Source: Undaria pinnatifida
Lineage: Eukaryota > Sar > Phaeophyceae > Laminariales > Alariaceae
Assembly (NCBI GenBank): GCA_012845835.1
Contig: JABAKD010000002.1
Span: 2,930,001-2,994,000 of the forward strand
DNA: 64,000 bases
Reading direction: 5' to 3'
A program made the translations under genes and the position numbers. Numbering within the stretch: the first letter of the stretch is position 1; every line of letters starts with the position of its first letter. The notes beneath the pieces were generated by a model, which was given only the letters and a program-made list of their open reading frames with translations, did no database searches and was not told where the DNA came from. This document shows, piece after piece, positions 23,121 to 34,520 of the stretch.

Positions 23121-24889
23121 CTTAAAGTAGCAACAGAAAACAGCATAGCAAACGTCACACGGGGGCAGGCGCAAAAAGTCTAGATTTCGTCCGATATATA
23201 TATATACAACGTTCCTCTCCGGGAAGTAAGTGCCTAGGGGAGTGGCGCAAGGACACATTATTCTCACTACCCGACGCGATGACCATTTTTTTTTGTAATA
23301 CATACAAAAAAAAACTTGTCAGGAAAAATAAAGAATTCGCATTTCACCCGTACAAAAAAATACTTCTCGGGTGTACTCAATAGCAGCCCTTTTTATTTTG
23401 GCAAAGATTTGGATGCAAACCGGGGTTTTCTGCTCGTAGAGGGCACACGCACATTTCAATACTTTTGCACAGAGCACATAAGAATTCACAGTGTGCCCAA
23501 GGCCAAAAAAGTCTAAAAGGCTTGCCACGCGCGACACACTGCACGGATCACGCCCAGACCCCCGGCAACATGAGCCCGACGGTCGAATTGTGCCCACCCC
23601 ACCCGACGTTTCGGACAAAGGTGCGAGCACGAAGAGATATGCGCGAAGGATAAAAAAAATAACACGAATATAGACTACACAGACTAGTCTAGACTGTACA
23701 CATAACTTGCGGGACCAGAAGGTGGAAGGACGCCAAGCGTGGGATGGAGACACGTCCAAGGGGCACACGACTAGAAAATGGCACACATCACATGGGTTGC
23801 GGCGCATATTGCTCAGACCTCAACAAGACAGCAGTAATCCCTCCGCGTCATCTGCTCGACCACCAGTCAACCGCACCATAAGCTGCTGGCATCTCTCCCT
23901 TGCCCCCGTGTTTCTCGCTCTCGTCCACCGGGAGCCGCGGGCAGCAGCAGCAGCAGCAGCAGAGGTCTAGAAGTAATTGACATAACTCAAACTACTTTGC
24001 AGCAGCAACCCAGCTCCCGCTGTTGCCGCTGCAACGCGTTGCGGATGATGTACGTATTACCGCTGATGCCCTGTATATGATTACGCGATGACTGTTGCCC
24101 GATGCATGCAGCACGATGCCGTAGACAGCAACGGCGGCCTCAGCAGCAGCAGCCCAAAGCAATTGACACAACCCCCACTATCGTCCAGCAGCAACACCAG
24201 CAGTCACTGCTGCCGCTGTTACGAGTTTCTGTCGGTACACGTACCCTGACGTCCCTAGCACCTGTTACGGCCACTGTCCTGGGCCTGTCGTTGTTTCCGC
24301 AACACAGCTGGCATCAGCAGTTCCATACGCTGGTTGTATCCGTGCGCAACGCCAGTAGCACCGTACCAAGACACTGCCTGCAAACGTGACCAGAACCCAG
24401 CCGAACGAAGTTTCTGAGATAACGAAACCAAAAAGGACCAGCAAATGAAACCACCCGAAAAATTATCACCCTACAACTCACGATGTTGCAGCATGTTGCT
24501 GGCCTCGCTGCTGCACGGCACGGACAACAGGCTTGCCGTCTCAGGTCAACGATCCCAGTGTTCCTCGGACAGATCAAAATCCGTGTTGGGAATGGTGGTT
24601 GTCGTCGCAGGCCGCCGTTCCCACGGAAAAAGTTGGCGTATGGGAGCACAGGGGTATGTGTGTAAGATCATCTTCAGCTCATGAGAGTCAAGGGGGCGGG
24701 CATAGAGTGAGGTAAATATGCCCAAAATATCGGTGGTGTTCGTGTGCGCTGTGTTTTGCAGAACATGTTGAGTTGGGCCTTGGGGTGAGATACAAAGCAA
24801 ATGCGGCGCGATGCAAAGCCAATAAGGCCTTCTAATTGGCCAGTGGAGAGCAGGTCTGGGCCCCATTGGCCCAATGCGTTCTTCAGACT
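23121..24889. other. Unassigned interval left of the LINE pair
   Basis: Contains a (TA)n run near 23200, CAG-rich clusters at 23940-24200, and a stretch at 24480-24660 open in all three plus frames. Nothing recognisable. Confidence 0.4.
23940..23962 (+). repeat. (CAG)7 microsatellite
   Basis: Seven CAG/GCA triplets. Short interrupted CAG clusters continue to about 24145. Confidence 0.85.
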
Positions 24890-27800
24890 CATAAGCTACT
24901 TGCATTGGGGATTTTAAATCGTAATTTCGGCTGTGGGGGGAGAAAAATCGAGAAAATAATAAATTGGTTCATGTCGGGTCATGGCCCAGTTTGAGAGGAA
25001 AAAATAGCATTGTAGAATCCCATATAAAATAATTGAACAATCGACCAGCCAGCCAGGACACCAACACATCGAGGCACACATCATCTTCCACAGAGCATCC
25101 CGGACACACCAGATGGCATCCACAACACCCAAGCACCCTCCCGAAGAGGCTGCCAGGTTCTTGGTGGACGATCTACGGGATTGCCCACGGCAGACAGGCT
25201 GACGCGTCATCAAGAGTGCCCGAAGCGGCGTAAATTTAGCTCTTTGTGCTACGAACACGTAGCAGCCAGCAAGCAATTTTCGAAATCAGAAGGCTCTTCT
25301 CACGTTCTCTAGAGACCGACGAGCTGTGGCCCACACACAAACGCAACGCGCCACGAGTGCTCCACCCACGCCAACGCGACAGGTGCGGAAGTCTCTCCCC
25401 CGGCTCTACCCCTGGCCCGCAGCAAAGCCTGTTTGCAGCCCACCAACAACAGCAGTAGTAGTAGTAGTGCGGCCTTTCGGCGTTTTTGAATATTTTGAGC
25501 AGTCTGCTCAATAATCAAAAAGCCACACCGGTACATGAAAACCCGCGAACAGAGTTTGAAATTCAAAAGCTCGGAGATCGGAAGACAGGAGGACGACACC
25601 ATGCGAGGCATACCATAGACACGGTGATGCGCCTTCCTTCACCCTGAAGCAGCTCGTCTCTACCCCTGAGGCAGCCGGTCTCCACTCTTGAACAAGCCGG
25701 TGGTCTCCACCGTATCGAAGCCTCGAGTTTCCTCCTTTGGAACCTCCTTGTGTCCTTCTTGCGCGACCGTTTCCCATGTTACACCATCGGTGTATCGGCC
25801 ACTTCCGGTCTTGCAAGGAAGACGGCACAGATGCATCCCTTGGTCTTCGGCCAGACGATCCAGGCAGATGTTTGTGGCTCGCGAGACGTCGCCCGGATCG
25901 CCAGGAGCGGTCAGGGAAACAATCGAGCGTTTCATCACTTATTGACGTTACAAACAAGATCGACAAAATCGGCAACACAGATCTTGCCTTTGAATATCTA
26001 CTGCTGCTGTACATCATAACGTTTGGTAATCGATGACCCGTCCTAGGTGTGCACTTCTAAATCGTTTCACATTGTTTTTAGTCTTTGTCCCGTCTCCCCC
26101 TTATCTGGCATGAAACCGAACCCAACCACATCCTCCACATACATCAAACATCATCGTCATCAGAGCCATCGAACCGTTTTGTTTTGTTCCCAGCAGTTAA
26201 GCACATTATCAACAGCAGTTGAGCACGTCATCAACGCACGAGAAAGAGTGACAGGAAATTGCGCCGCAGTAACCCACACAGCAGCAGCAGCAGCACAGCA
26301 GCCTGTACGCGGTGGGCAGTCAGCGTCGAGGGTAGGAACTGGTCGCTGGGCTCCCTGCCGTGTGTACTGATACCCTGCCTTGATGTTTGCTGCGGTGCAA
26401 ATTTCCGTTCTGAAACAATACCTCTTGCTCATACTCCTGGCCTAAACTTCCCCGAATCATAAAAAGTATACTACAGCACAGTCGGTAGTATGACCAGAAG
26501 ATTGTTTGTTATGTGTGGTGAGTACACCCGGCGTCCGTGATAATTATTCATCCTAGAGACATACAAAGTATTTGTGAGACAGGGTAAACAACAATCTCAA
26601 TAAATAAGCAATCAACATAGTCTAATGAAGCAAGTGAAATGCCGGCGTACCGGGCACGACAGCCAAACAAAACGAGCGAGACCATAATGTGAGGAAAAAA
26701 TTGAAGATAAAACAGAAAACGCCAGGGAGGGGCTCTGATGAACGAGAGATGCAAAAAAGCCAGAACGGCTGCAAGAGAAACAACCTACGTGCTGGTGAAG
26801 GGAAACAGTTCACAGTTGCACGGACAAAACAGCAGGAAGAAGAGGAAGATACCGGCCTAAGGCCGGCGGGGAGGGAAAACAAGGAAACAAAGAGAAAATA
26901 AAAGGCAACAACTGCTAAAAACGAACAAAGCAAGCAACAACAAGTAAATGGCATTACTGCCGCGTTCGCGCTTCCCCATTTGATATCGATGAATACACAC
27001 AGAAGAAAACATTACCACTCACTGTATTGTTCAGGGCTACACCATAGTACTTCAACACGCTCCACAAAATAGTCAAACCGGTAGCTTGCCACACCATGTG
27101 CCATTTCGATTCGGCGTTCGTCTACAGCTGTATCGGTACGCCCCCCCCCTCCCTCCAGTTTACCCTTGTTGCTGTTCTTGGTGTCCACTGTTGCGTGGAT
27201 TAGCCAGCTCTTATCCGCCTCGGTCCTATGCCATTTCGCCATGAAGCGGCCCGCCGCGTCGACGGCCCCCCGGTACCAGCTTCTACTTCTCTTAGCCGTC
27301 CCGGACCATAGCACACTCTTTACTCTTGACAGCAAAACGGGGTTGTCCGTTGAATGCTATGTCATCGTCTGCTACACCCTGGGCCCAGTTCTGTTCTGGT
27401 CGGCCTGGTCCCGGGTTTTCCCCACATCAATTATCGTCCCGAACATCAACCGATGAGTCAGCCGCTCAGTTGTCGCCCTTTGTACGGCTCCCGCAAAGAG
27501 TAGGTGGCTTTTGCGTGGTCGTCTCAACGCTTTAACATTGTGTTGAGGGTTCTGGCAGTCGATATATGGTGGTCGGTGCGTTGTCGGCGCTGGGAGACAA
27601 AATCGGTCAGCAGGAGGTGCTAGTGTGCCGTTCATAGGTCAGCAAAGTGCCCCTGGCAAAGATCCCGAGCCACACGCCCGTACAGCAGGATGTCCATCAC
27701 CGCGGTCCTTAACAGACGCACCTTTAGTACATCAACGAAGCATCTTCCATTTCGTACAGCTCACGCTTGAAACAATCGTAGAATGTCCCGCTTGAAACGA

Positions 27801-28440
27801 TCGTAGCATGCCCACGCGAGTGGGATCCGTCGATAATTTATGGCGCAATGTCGGCGCTTTCGTTGATAAGACCGCGCCCAGGCACAGAAAATGCATCGTC
27901 TGCATATATACCTCTGGCCCGCCGCTTCGATAACAAGCGGTGGGCCCGGGACGACGTTGTTGAATGTGCGGGGCAGCGTTGTCTCCTTTGTCGTTTCGCA
28001 CACGGTGAGGCCTGCTGATTCGAAAACGGTCACAATGACAGTCATCTTCGCAAGGTCTTCCTTTGATTAGCACACAACGCCTGCATCGTCGGCGTACAGC
28101 ATACCACAGACGGTTCTCCGTACATGTGCCAGTATTTCAACCTCCAACCCGCCCGCCTCGAAGTCCCCCCGGAGGTGCACCAAGTCCTCAAAAAATCTGG
28201 GTCCTCACTGAAACTTAGCGGAACGGAATGTATAGCTGTGCGGCGAAAAATACATCGCGAAGAAGCGGCGACAGTGGACATCCTTGTCACAATCCCTGAT
28301 TGACGTCATGCTATTCATTGCGTTCACCGTGTCATCCATACGCACGCGGGCTCGCATGCTTTCGTGGAACTTGCCAATAACGGTCAACATCGTCTCTGGT
28401 ACATCATTCGCGTGCTCGATACTTGTGCATGAGAACGTGG
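24890..28440 (-). mobile_element. 5'-truncated LINE (non-LTR retrotransposon), left copy
   Basis: Minus-strand LINE running from the fingers/palm part of reverse transcriptase (DVPETMLTVIGKFHESMRAR near 28420-28350) through the YADD catalytic motif near 28100-28080 to the C-terminal part ending near 27012, then about 2.1 kb of 3' region to 24890. The 3' end reads ATGCAAGTAGCTTAT without a poly-A tail. Compared with the right copy it differs by only a few percent by eye. Frames are broken in several places, so it is inactive. Confidence 0.75.
27012..28440 (-). pseudogene. LINE reverse transcriptase, C-terminal part, broken (left copy)
   Basis: The catalytic YADD motif, the downstream SAGLTV segment and a C-terminal segment starting at 27335 (MLSRVKSVLWSGTAKRSR) lie in different minus-strand frames, and the reading shifts after ETTKET. 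The protein would copy LINE RNA at a nicked target. The N-terminal endonuclease and most of the RT fingers are absent. Confidence 0.7.
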
Positions 28441-29171
28441 CCGTCGACAGGAACGACGCCATGGCGCCATCGTCACAGCAGCCTCTTGAGATCCACCTCC
28501 CGCGCGACCTTCTTGAGTAGACGAAAAAATCAACGCATGCCCATATTTTCATCAAAAATTCAATTTTTTTTAATTCCCACGAACGTATGTAAAAGCCAGA
28601 TTTAGTCTGTACCCAGTCGTTGAATAGACCACAAATGGGCTAATCGCTGTCATTGGTCGTTATCCACCCAAAGCAGGAAGCGATCGGTCGATGATGTCAC
28701 GTATAAAAAATAGAAAAACTCTGTGGAATCCATGGTGCAGGCCATGCCAGAGGCCTGCAGAAATGGCGTGCTCGTCGTGGGCATGGGCGCCCACTGTCTG
28801 TGCTTTGTCTGTGTGGAGTGTGCCTATCTCACAGTCATCTTGCGTTCTTAGAGTCCGCGCTTTACCTCCACATTGCTGTGACAAAACATATTTAATGCGG
28901 CCCTCGCTCGCTTCTCCCGAAAAAGCAAAAACTGTCATTCATGTACAACAAAAAACAACACAGCACCCCCTTGATTGCGGGCTGGATAGTGTAGGACCGC
29001 GCTTTACTGTGGAGGGGGCTCGCACGGGTTGCGCGGTACTGCTTGCGCCCTCGACTGAACTTAGGGCTGTTGCCCCTCTCATCTACGCCGAGCCTGCAGA
29101 TTGATCAAGATGTTTCTGACGGAAAAAGTATGCCGTAATCTTCAGTGTGTTGTTGGAATGCGTATCCGATA
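28441..29171. other. Spacer between the head-to-head LINE copies
   Basis: About 730 bp that is not repeated in the arms. Frames of 137 codons (28691-29104 plus) and 92 codons (28660-28938 minus) overlap each other, and neither shows a known domain. Confidence 0.4.
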
Positions 29172-30545
29172 GAATAGTTTCCGGTATTGGCAAGTTCCGC
29201 GAAAGCATGCGAGCTCGCGTGCGTGTGGATGACGGTTAACGCTATGGAAGGCATGACGTCAATCAGGGATTGCGGCAAGGATGTGCACTGCCGCCGCTTC
29301 TTCGCGATGTATTTTTCGCCGCACAGCTATACATTCCGTTCCGCTAAGTTTCAGTGAGAACCCAGATTTTTGGAGGATTACACCTCCAGGGGGACTTCGG
29401 GGAGGGCGGGTTGGAGGTTGAACCACTGGCACATGTACGGAGAACCGTCTGTGGTATGCTGTACGCCGACGATGCAGGCGTTGTGTGTGAATCAAAGGAA
29501 GACCTTGCGAAGATGACTGTCATTCTGACCGTTTTCGGATCAGCAGGCCTCACCGTGTGGAAAACGACAAAGAAAGAAGACAACGCTGCCCCGCACATTC
29601 AACAAGGTTCTCCCGGGCCCACCGCTTGTTATCGAAGCGGCGGGCCAGAGGTATATATGCAGACGATGCATTTTCTGTGCCTGGGCGCGGTCTTATCGAC
29701 GAAAGCGCCGACATTGCGTCATAAATTATCGACGGACCCCACTCGCGTGGGCATGCTACGATCGTTTCAAGCGGGACATTATACGATTGTTTCAAGCGTG
29801 AGCTGTACGAAATGGAAGATGCTTCGTTGATGTACTAAAGGTGCGTCTGTTAAGGACCGCGGTGATGGACATCCTGCTGTACGGGCGTGTGGCTCGGGAT
29901 CTTTGCCAGGGCCGCTTTGCTGACTTATGAACGGCACACTAACACCTCCTGCTAACCGATTTTGGCTCCCAGCGCCGACAACGCACCGACCACCATATTA
30001 TATCGACCGCTAAGATCCTTGTAAAAGCGTTGATACGACCACGCAAAAGCCACCTCATGTTTGCGAGAGCCGTACAAAGGACGACAACTGAGCGGCTGAC
30101 TCATCGGTTGATGTTCGGGACGATGCTTGGTGTGGGGAAAACCCGGGACCAGGCCGACCAGAAAAAAACTGGGCCCAAGGTGTAGCAGACAACATCAAAG
30201 CATTCAACGGACAACCCCGTTTTGCTGTTAGGAGTGAAGAGTGTGCTATGGTCCGGGACGGCTAAGAGAAGTAGAAGCTGGTACCGGGGGGCCGTCGACG
30301 CGGCGGGCCGCTTCATGGCGAAATGGCATAGGACCGAGGCGGATAAGAGCTGGCTAATCCACGCAACAGTGGACACCAAGAACAGCAACAAGTGTAAACT
30401 GGAGAGAGGGGGGGGGCGTACCGATACAGCTGTGGACGAACGCCGAATCGAAATGGCCCATGATGTGGCAAGCTACCGGTTTGACTATTTTGTGGAGCGT
30501 GTTGAAGTACTATGGTATAGCCCTAAACAATACAGTGAGTGGTAA
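29172..30545 (+). pseudogene. LINE reverse transcriptase, C-terminal part, broken (right copy)
   Basis: Plus-strand counterpart of the left copy. 29354-29830 is open through GMLYADDAGVVCESKEDLA and then shifts frame after TTKKED relative to the expected protein. The C-terminal block is open at 30222-30545. The endonuclease domain is missing. Confidence 0.7.
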
Positions 30546-32630
30546 TGTTTTCTTTTGTGTGTATTCATCGAGATCAAAGTGGGAGCGCGAACGCGGCGGT
30601 AATGCCATTTACTTGTTGTTGCTTGCTTTGTTCGTTTTTTGCTGTTGCCTTTTTTTTTCCCTTCGTTTCCTTGTGTTCCCTCCCCGCCGGCCTTAGGCCG
30701 GTATCTTCCTCTTCTTCCTGCTGTTTTGTCCGTGCAACTGTGACCTGTTTCCCTTCACCAGCACGTAGATTGTTTCTCTTGCAGCCGTTCTGTCTTTTTG
30801 GCATCTCTCGCTCATCAGAGCCCCTCCCTGGCGTTTTCTTTTTTATCTTCATTTTTTTCGATACATTATGGTCTCACTCGTTTTGTTTTGCTGTCGTGCC
30901 CGGTACGCCGGCATTTCACTTGCTTCATTAGACTATGTTGATTGCTTATTTATTGAGATTGTTGTTCACCCTGTCTCACATATATACTTTGTGTGTCTCT
31001 AGGATGAATAATTATCACGGATGCCGGATGTACTCACCACACATAACAAACAATCTTCTGATCATACTACCGACTGTGCTGTAGTATATTTTTATGATTC
31101 GGGGAAGTTTAGGCCAGGAGTATGAGCAAGAGGTATTGTTGCAGAACGGAAATTTGCACCGCAGCAAACATCAAGGCAGGGTATCAGCACACACGGCAGG
31201 GAGCCCAGCGACCAGTTCCTACCCTCGACGCTGACTGCCGACCGCGTACAGGCTGCTGTGCTGCTGCTGCTGCTGTGTGGGTTACTGCGGCGCAATTTCC
31301 TGTCACTCTTTCTCGTGCGTTGATGACGTGCTCAACTGCTGTTGATAATGTGCTTAACTGCTGGGAACAAAACAAAACGGTTTGATGGCTCTGATGACGA
31401 TGATGTTTGATGTATGTGGAGGATGTGGTTGGGTTCGGTTTCATGCCAGATAAGGGGGAGACGGGACAAAGACTAAAAACAATGTGAAACGATTTAGAAG
31501 TGCACACCTAGGACGGGTCATCGATTACCAAACGTTATGATGTACAGCAGCAGTAGATATTCAAAGGCAAGATCTGTGTTGCCGTTTTTGTCGATCTTGT
31601 TTGTAACGTCAATAAGTGATGAAACGCTCGATTGTTTCCCTGACCACTCCTGGCGATCCGGGTGGCGTCTCGCGAGCCACAAACATCTGCCTGGATCGTC
31701 TAGCCGAAGACCAAGGGATGCATCTGTGCCGTCCTCCTTGCAAGACCGGAAGTTGCCGATACACCGATGGTGTAACATGGGAAACGGTCGCGCAAGAAGG
31801 ACACAAGGAGGTTCCAAAGGAGGAAACTCGAGGCTTCGATACGGTGGAGACCACCGGCTTGTTCAAGAGTGGAGACCGGCTGCCTCAGGGGTAGAGACGC
31901 TTCAGGGTGAAGAAAGGCGAATAACCGTGTCTATGGTATGCCTTGCATGGTGTCGTCCTCCTGTCTTCCGATCTTTGAACTTTTGACTTTCAAACTAACT
32001 GTTCGCGGGTTTTCATGTACCGGTGTGGCTTTTTGATTATTGAGCAGACTGCTCAAAATATTCAAAAACGCCGAAAGCCCGCACTACTACTACTGCTGTT
32101 GTTGTTGGTGGGCTGCAAACAGGCTTTGCTGCGGACCAGGGGTAGAGATGGGGGAGAGACTTCCGCACCCGTGGCGCGTTGCGTTTGTGTGTGGGCCACA
32201 GCTCGTCGGTTTCTAAAGAACGTGAGAAGAGCCTTCTGATTTCGAAAATTGCTTGCTGGCTGCTACGTGTTCGTAGCACAAAGAGCGAAATTTGCGCCGC
32301 TTCAAGCACTCTTGATGACGCGTCAGCCTGTCTGCCGTGGGCAATCCCGCAGATCGTCCACCAAGAACCTGGCAGCCTCTTCGAGAGGGTGCATGGGTGT
32401 TGTGGATGCCGTCTGGTGTGTCCGGGATTCTCTGTGGAAGATGATGTGTGCCTCGATGTGTTGGTGTCCTGGCTGGCTGGTCGATTGTTCAATTACTTTA
32501 TATGGGATTCTACTATGCTTTTTTTCTCTCAAACTTGCCCATGACCCTACATTAACCAAGTTATGTTTTCTCGATTTTTCTTCCCCCACAGCCGAAATTA
32601 CGATTTAAAATCCCTAATGTAAGTAGCTTA
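29172..32630 (+). mobile_element. 5'-truncated LINE (non-LTR retrotransposon), right copy
   Basis: Plus-strand copy of the same LINE. Homology to the left copy starts near 29172 (TTGGCAAGTTCC) and ends at ATGTAAGTAGCTTAT near 32630. It includes GMLYADDAGVV near 29455, the C-terminal Trp/Arg-rich segment (SVLWSGTAKRSRSWYRGAV) at 30222-30545 and the long 3' region. The 5' truncation point differs from the left copy while the 3' end is shared, as expected for separate LINE insertions. Confidence 0.75.
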
Positions 32631-33467
32631 TACGCTGCCTGTGTGACCATTAACAGGGATAGTGCGGGAAACGATGTAACCAACTTGGTGGGGTAGAAAA
32701 TACCGTAATTGGAATTCAATTATTTCAAACTATGCAATACAAAAGACGTGCATTGCCCGCATTCCTCAGTGCAGTCGTCGCATATCGTCCCTCTCATCAA
32801 TACGCACGTGGGCAAGGTACTCTGGCAACAACATACGCGTTTGTTGGCATGAGAATGTTGCTTGTTAATCAACATATACAATACCGAGCGGAAATCTGAA
32901 GAGAGGAGAGCTTGGGCAGGTTTGACTGTTAAAGAAAGAAGCTGTTTCCGGCATTATGAAATCATGGCCTCTACCGTTGGTTGCCAGATTTATGGGCGTT
33001 TGTCGCACCATATATTGTTGTTGATGTTTCTTGTGAGTTCCCGCTGTTATCAAAGTTCGGAAAGCGTGTCTGGTTTCTCAGTGACTAAAGTGTAAGGACT
33101 AACATTGTTCCCACGACCAGGGTTGTACCATAAGTGTTCAGGGTTTTGTAATCATAGTGCAATACATGGACATCGCGTGGTGTTTTCATTATCTTCAATG
33201 TTAGGTCACAGCTGTTCTACAATAGACTCCTTTACCTCCCGCCCGATTTTCTAGTTGTGTACGATCCATTTTCGTTCATTCGTTTCAGAAGTTTCTGCCA
33301 CTATTATTGCTTATCGCCGTACTCCTGCTTACATTTACCATCTAAATGCATACGCAACTCCATTCCTGTCGTCGATTTTTTTTTTACGGCGGTTTGGATG
33401 ATAGCAAACAACACCATAAAACGAAAAATACAACGAGTTTAACGGCCATAGTTTAACCTCTGCATCC

Positions 33468-33715
33468 GACGCGTGCTACGATAGAAGTAGCACGTTCCGT
33501 CTCAAGTGGGTTCTGAATAACGGGGCTTCCTTAACCACAAATCGTCAGAAACTGGCCACTAGTTTTGCATGTGTACCTAGGCCATGGGATTTTTCTTCGT
33601 CATCAGGAAGCAGTACGCTTTTTCTCACCAAAACAGTTTGTGGGAGAGGTCTTTAGCTCCCAAATTGAAAAAAAAAAAAAAAAACGCGCGGTGCACCTCT
33701 ATCCTAGCACGCGTC
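33468..33715 (+). mobile_element. Miniature element family 3, copy 2
   Basis: Ends GACGCGTGCTACGATAG and ACCTCTATCCTAGCACGCGTC, flanked by ATCC on both sides (a possible 4-bp duplication). The interior ends in an A17 run before CGCGCGGTGCACC. Confidence 0.75.
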
Positions 33716-34101
33716 ATCCCCACCACCAGCTCTTTTTACTGTTTTCACGTTTTGAGTGTTGAATGTCGTCGCAAACAAGTCCGGCAGTCGCACCCGAAAA
33801 CGTAAAACCGCCGGCATTCTTGAAGTGTGAATTTCAAATATGTACCGCAGCAGCCGTCCTGTGTGTTTCAAGGTACCACAGTAAATATCGGTGTTGAAAA
33901 ACAATTTTTCAGCCTCAGAGAGCTCGGTAAACCTCAGAAACTCCTTGCTGTAACAGTCGTGCCAAAAATCGAGAATCGGGCAAAATGGTAACTAAGCATG
34001 CCCGGGTCCAAATGTTCTTTGTCAAGGCTTAAACCTCTCTGCGGAGTGACATAACTGTGGGGAATTCTCATTTTCATTAGACTATACAAGGGCTCCGCTC
34101 C

Positions 34102-34123
34102 GCGGGCGGCTGACGCCGCCCGC
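34102..34123. repeat. Perfect GC hairpin
   Basis: GCGGGCGGC, TGAC loop, GCCGCCCGC: a perfect 9-bp stem. It is surrounded by CTCCGCTCC and TACGCTCGCGCGAGG, which add weaker symmetry. It is not followed by a T run, and no gene end is nearby, so a terminator is not proposed. Confidence 0.7.
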
Positions 34124-34439
34124 TACGCTCGCGCGAGGCAAGGAAGAATGCAACTAAAAACGTATGTAAAGGGGGCAGAAAGAAGAGACCCATGATTCGG
34201 TGCGAACAGCGATTTGATAATGCCAAGAGCTGCTTGTGCAGAGCAAATTGCCCTGTTGTGCTCAGCTGTGCTGTGTGCTTTTGTTACCGGTGTCTGATCG
34301 GCAGTATGGGGGTAATTTGCGTGGGGGGGGAAACAGGGGGCCGTAAAAGATCAAATATATGTAGGAAAAGAAAAAAGAGGAAAAGTAGTACTCCGTACAC
34401 AACACGCATTATACCCGGTACTGCTCTATTTTCGAAAGA

Positions 34440-34520
34440 AAGCACACAGCGCAGCGACACAGCACCGCAGCGAAGGGCACGGCACCGCACCGCACGGCTC
34501 CGCACGGCGCTACGCTGCGC
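34440..34520 (+). repeat. GCACCGCA/GCGCAG low-complexity tract
   Basis: Short repeated pieces (ACAGCGCAGCGACACAGCAC, GCACCGCACCGCACGG) about 80 bp long. No gene is supported. Confidence 0.6.

Noticed and set aside
34102-34123. Reading the GC hairpin as a transcription terminator
   Set aside because: No T run follows, no gene ends nearby, and the window is eukaryotic in style.
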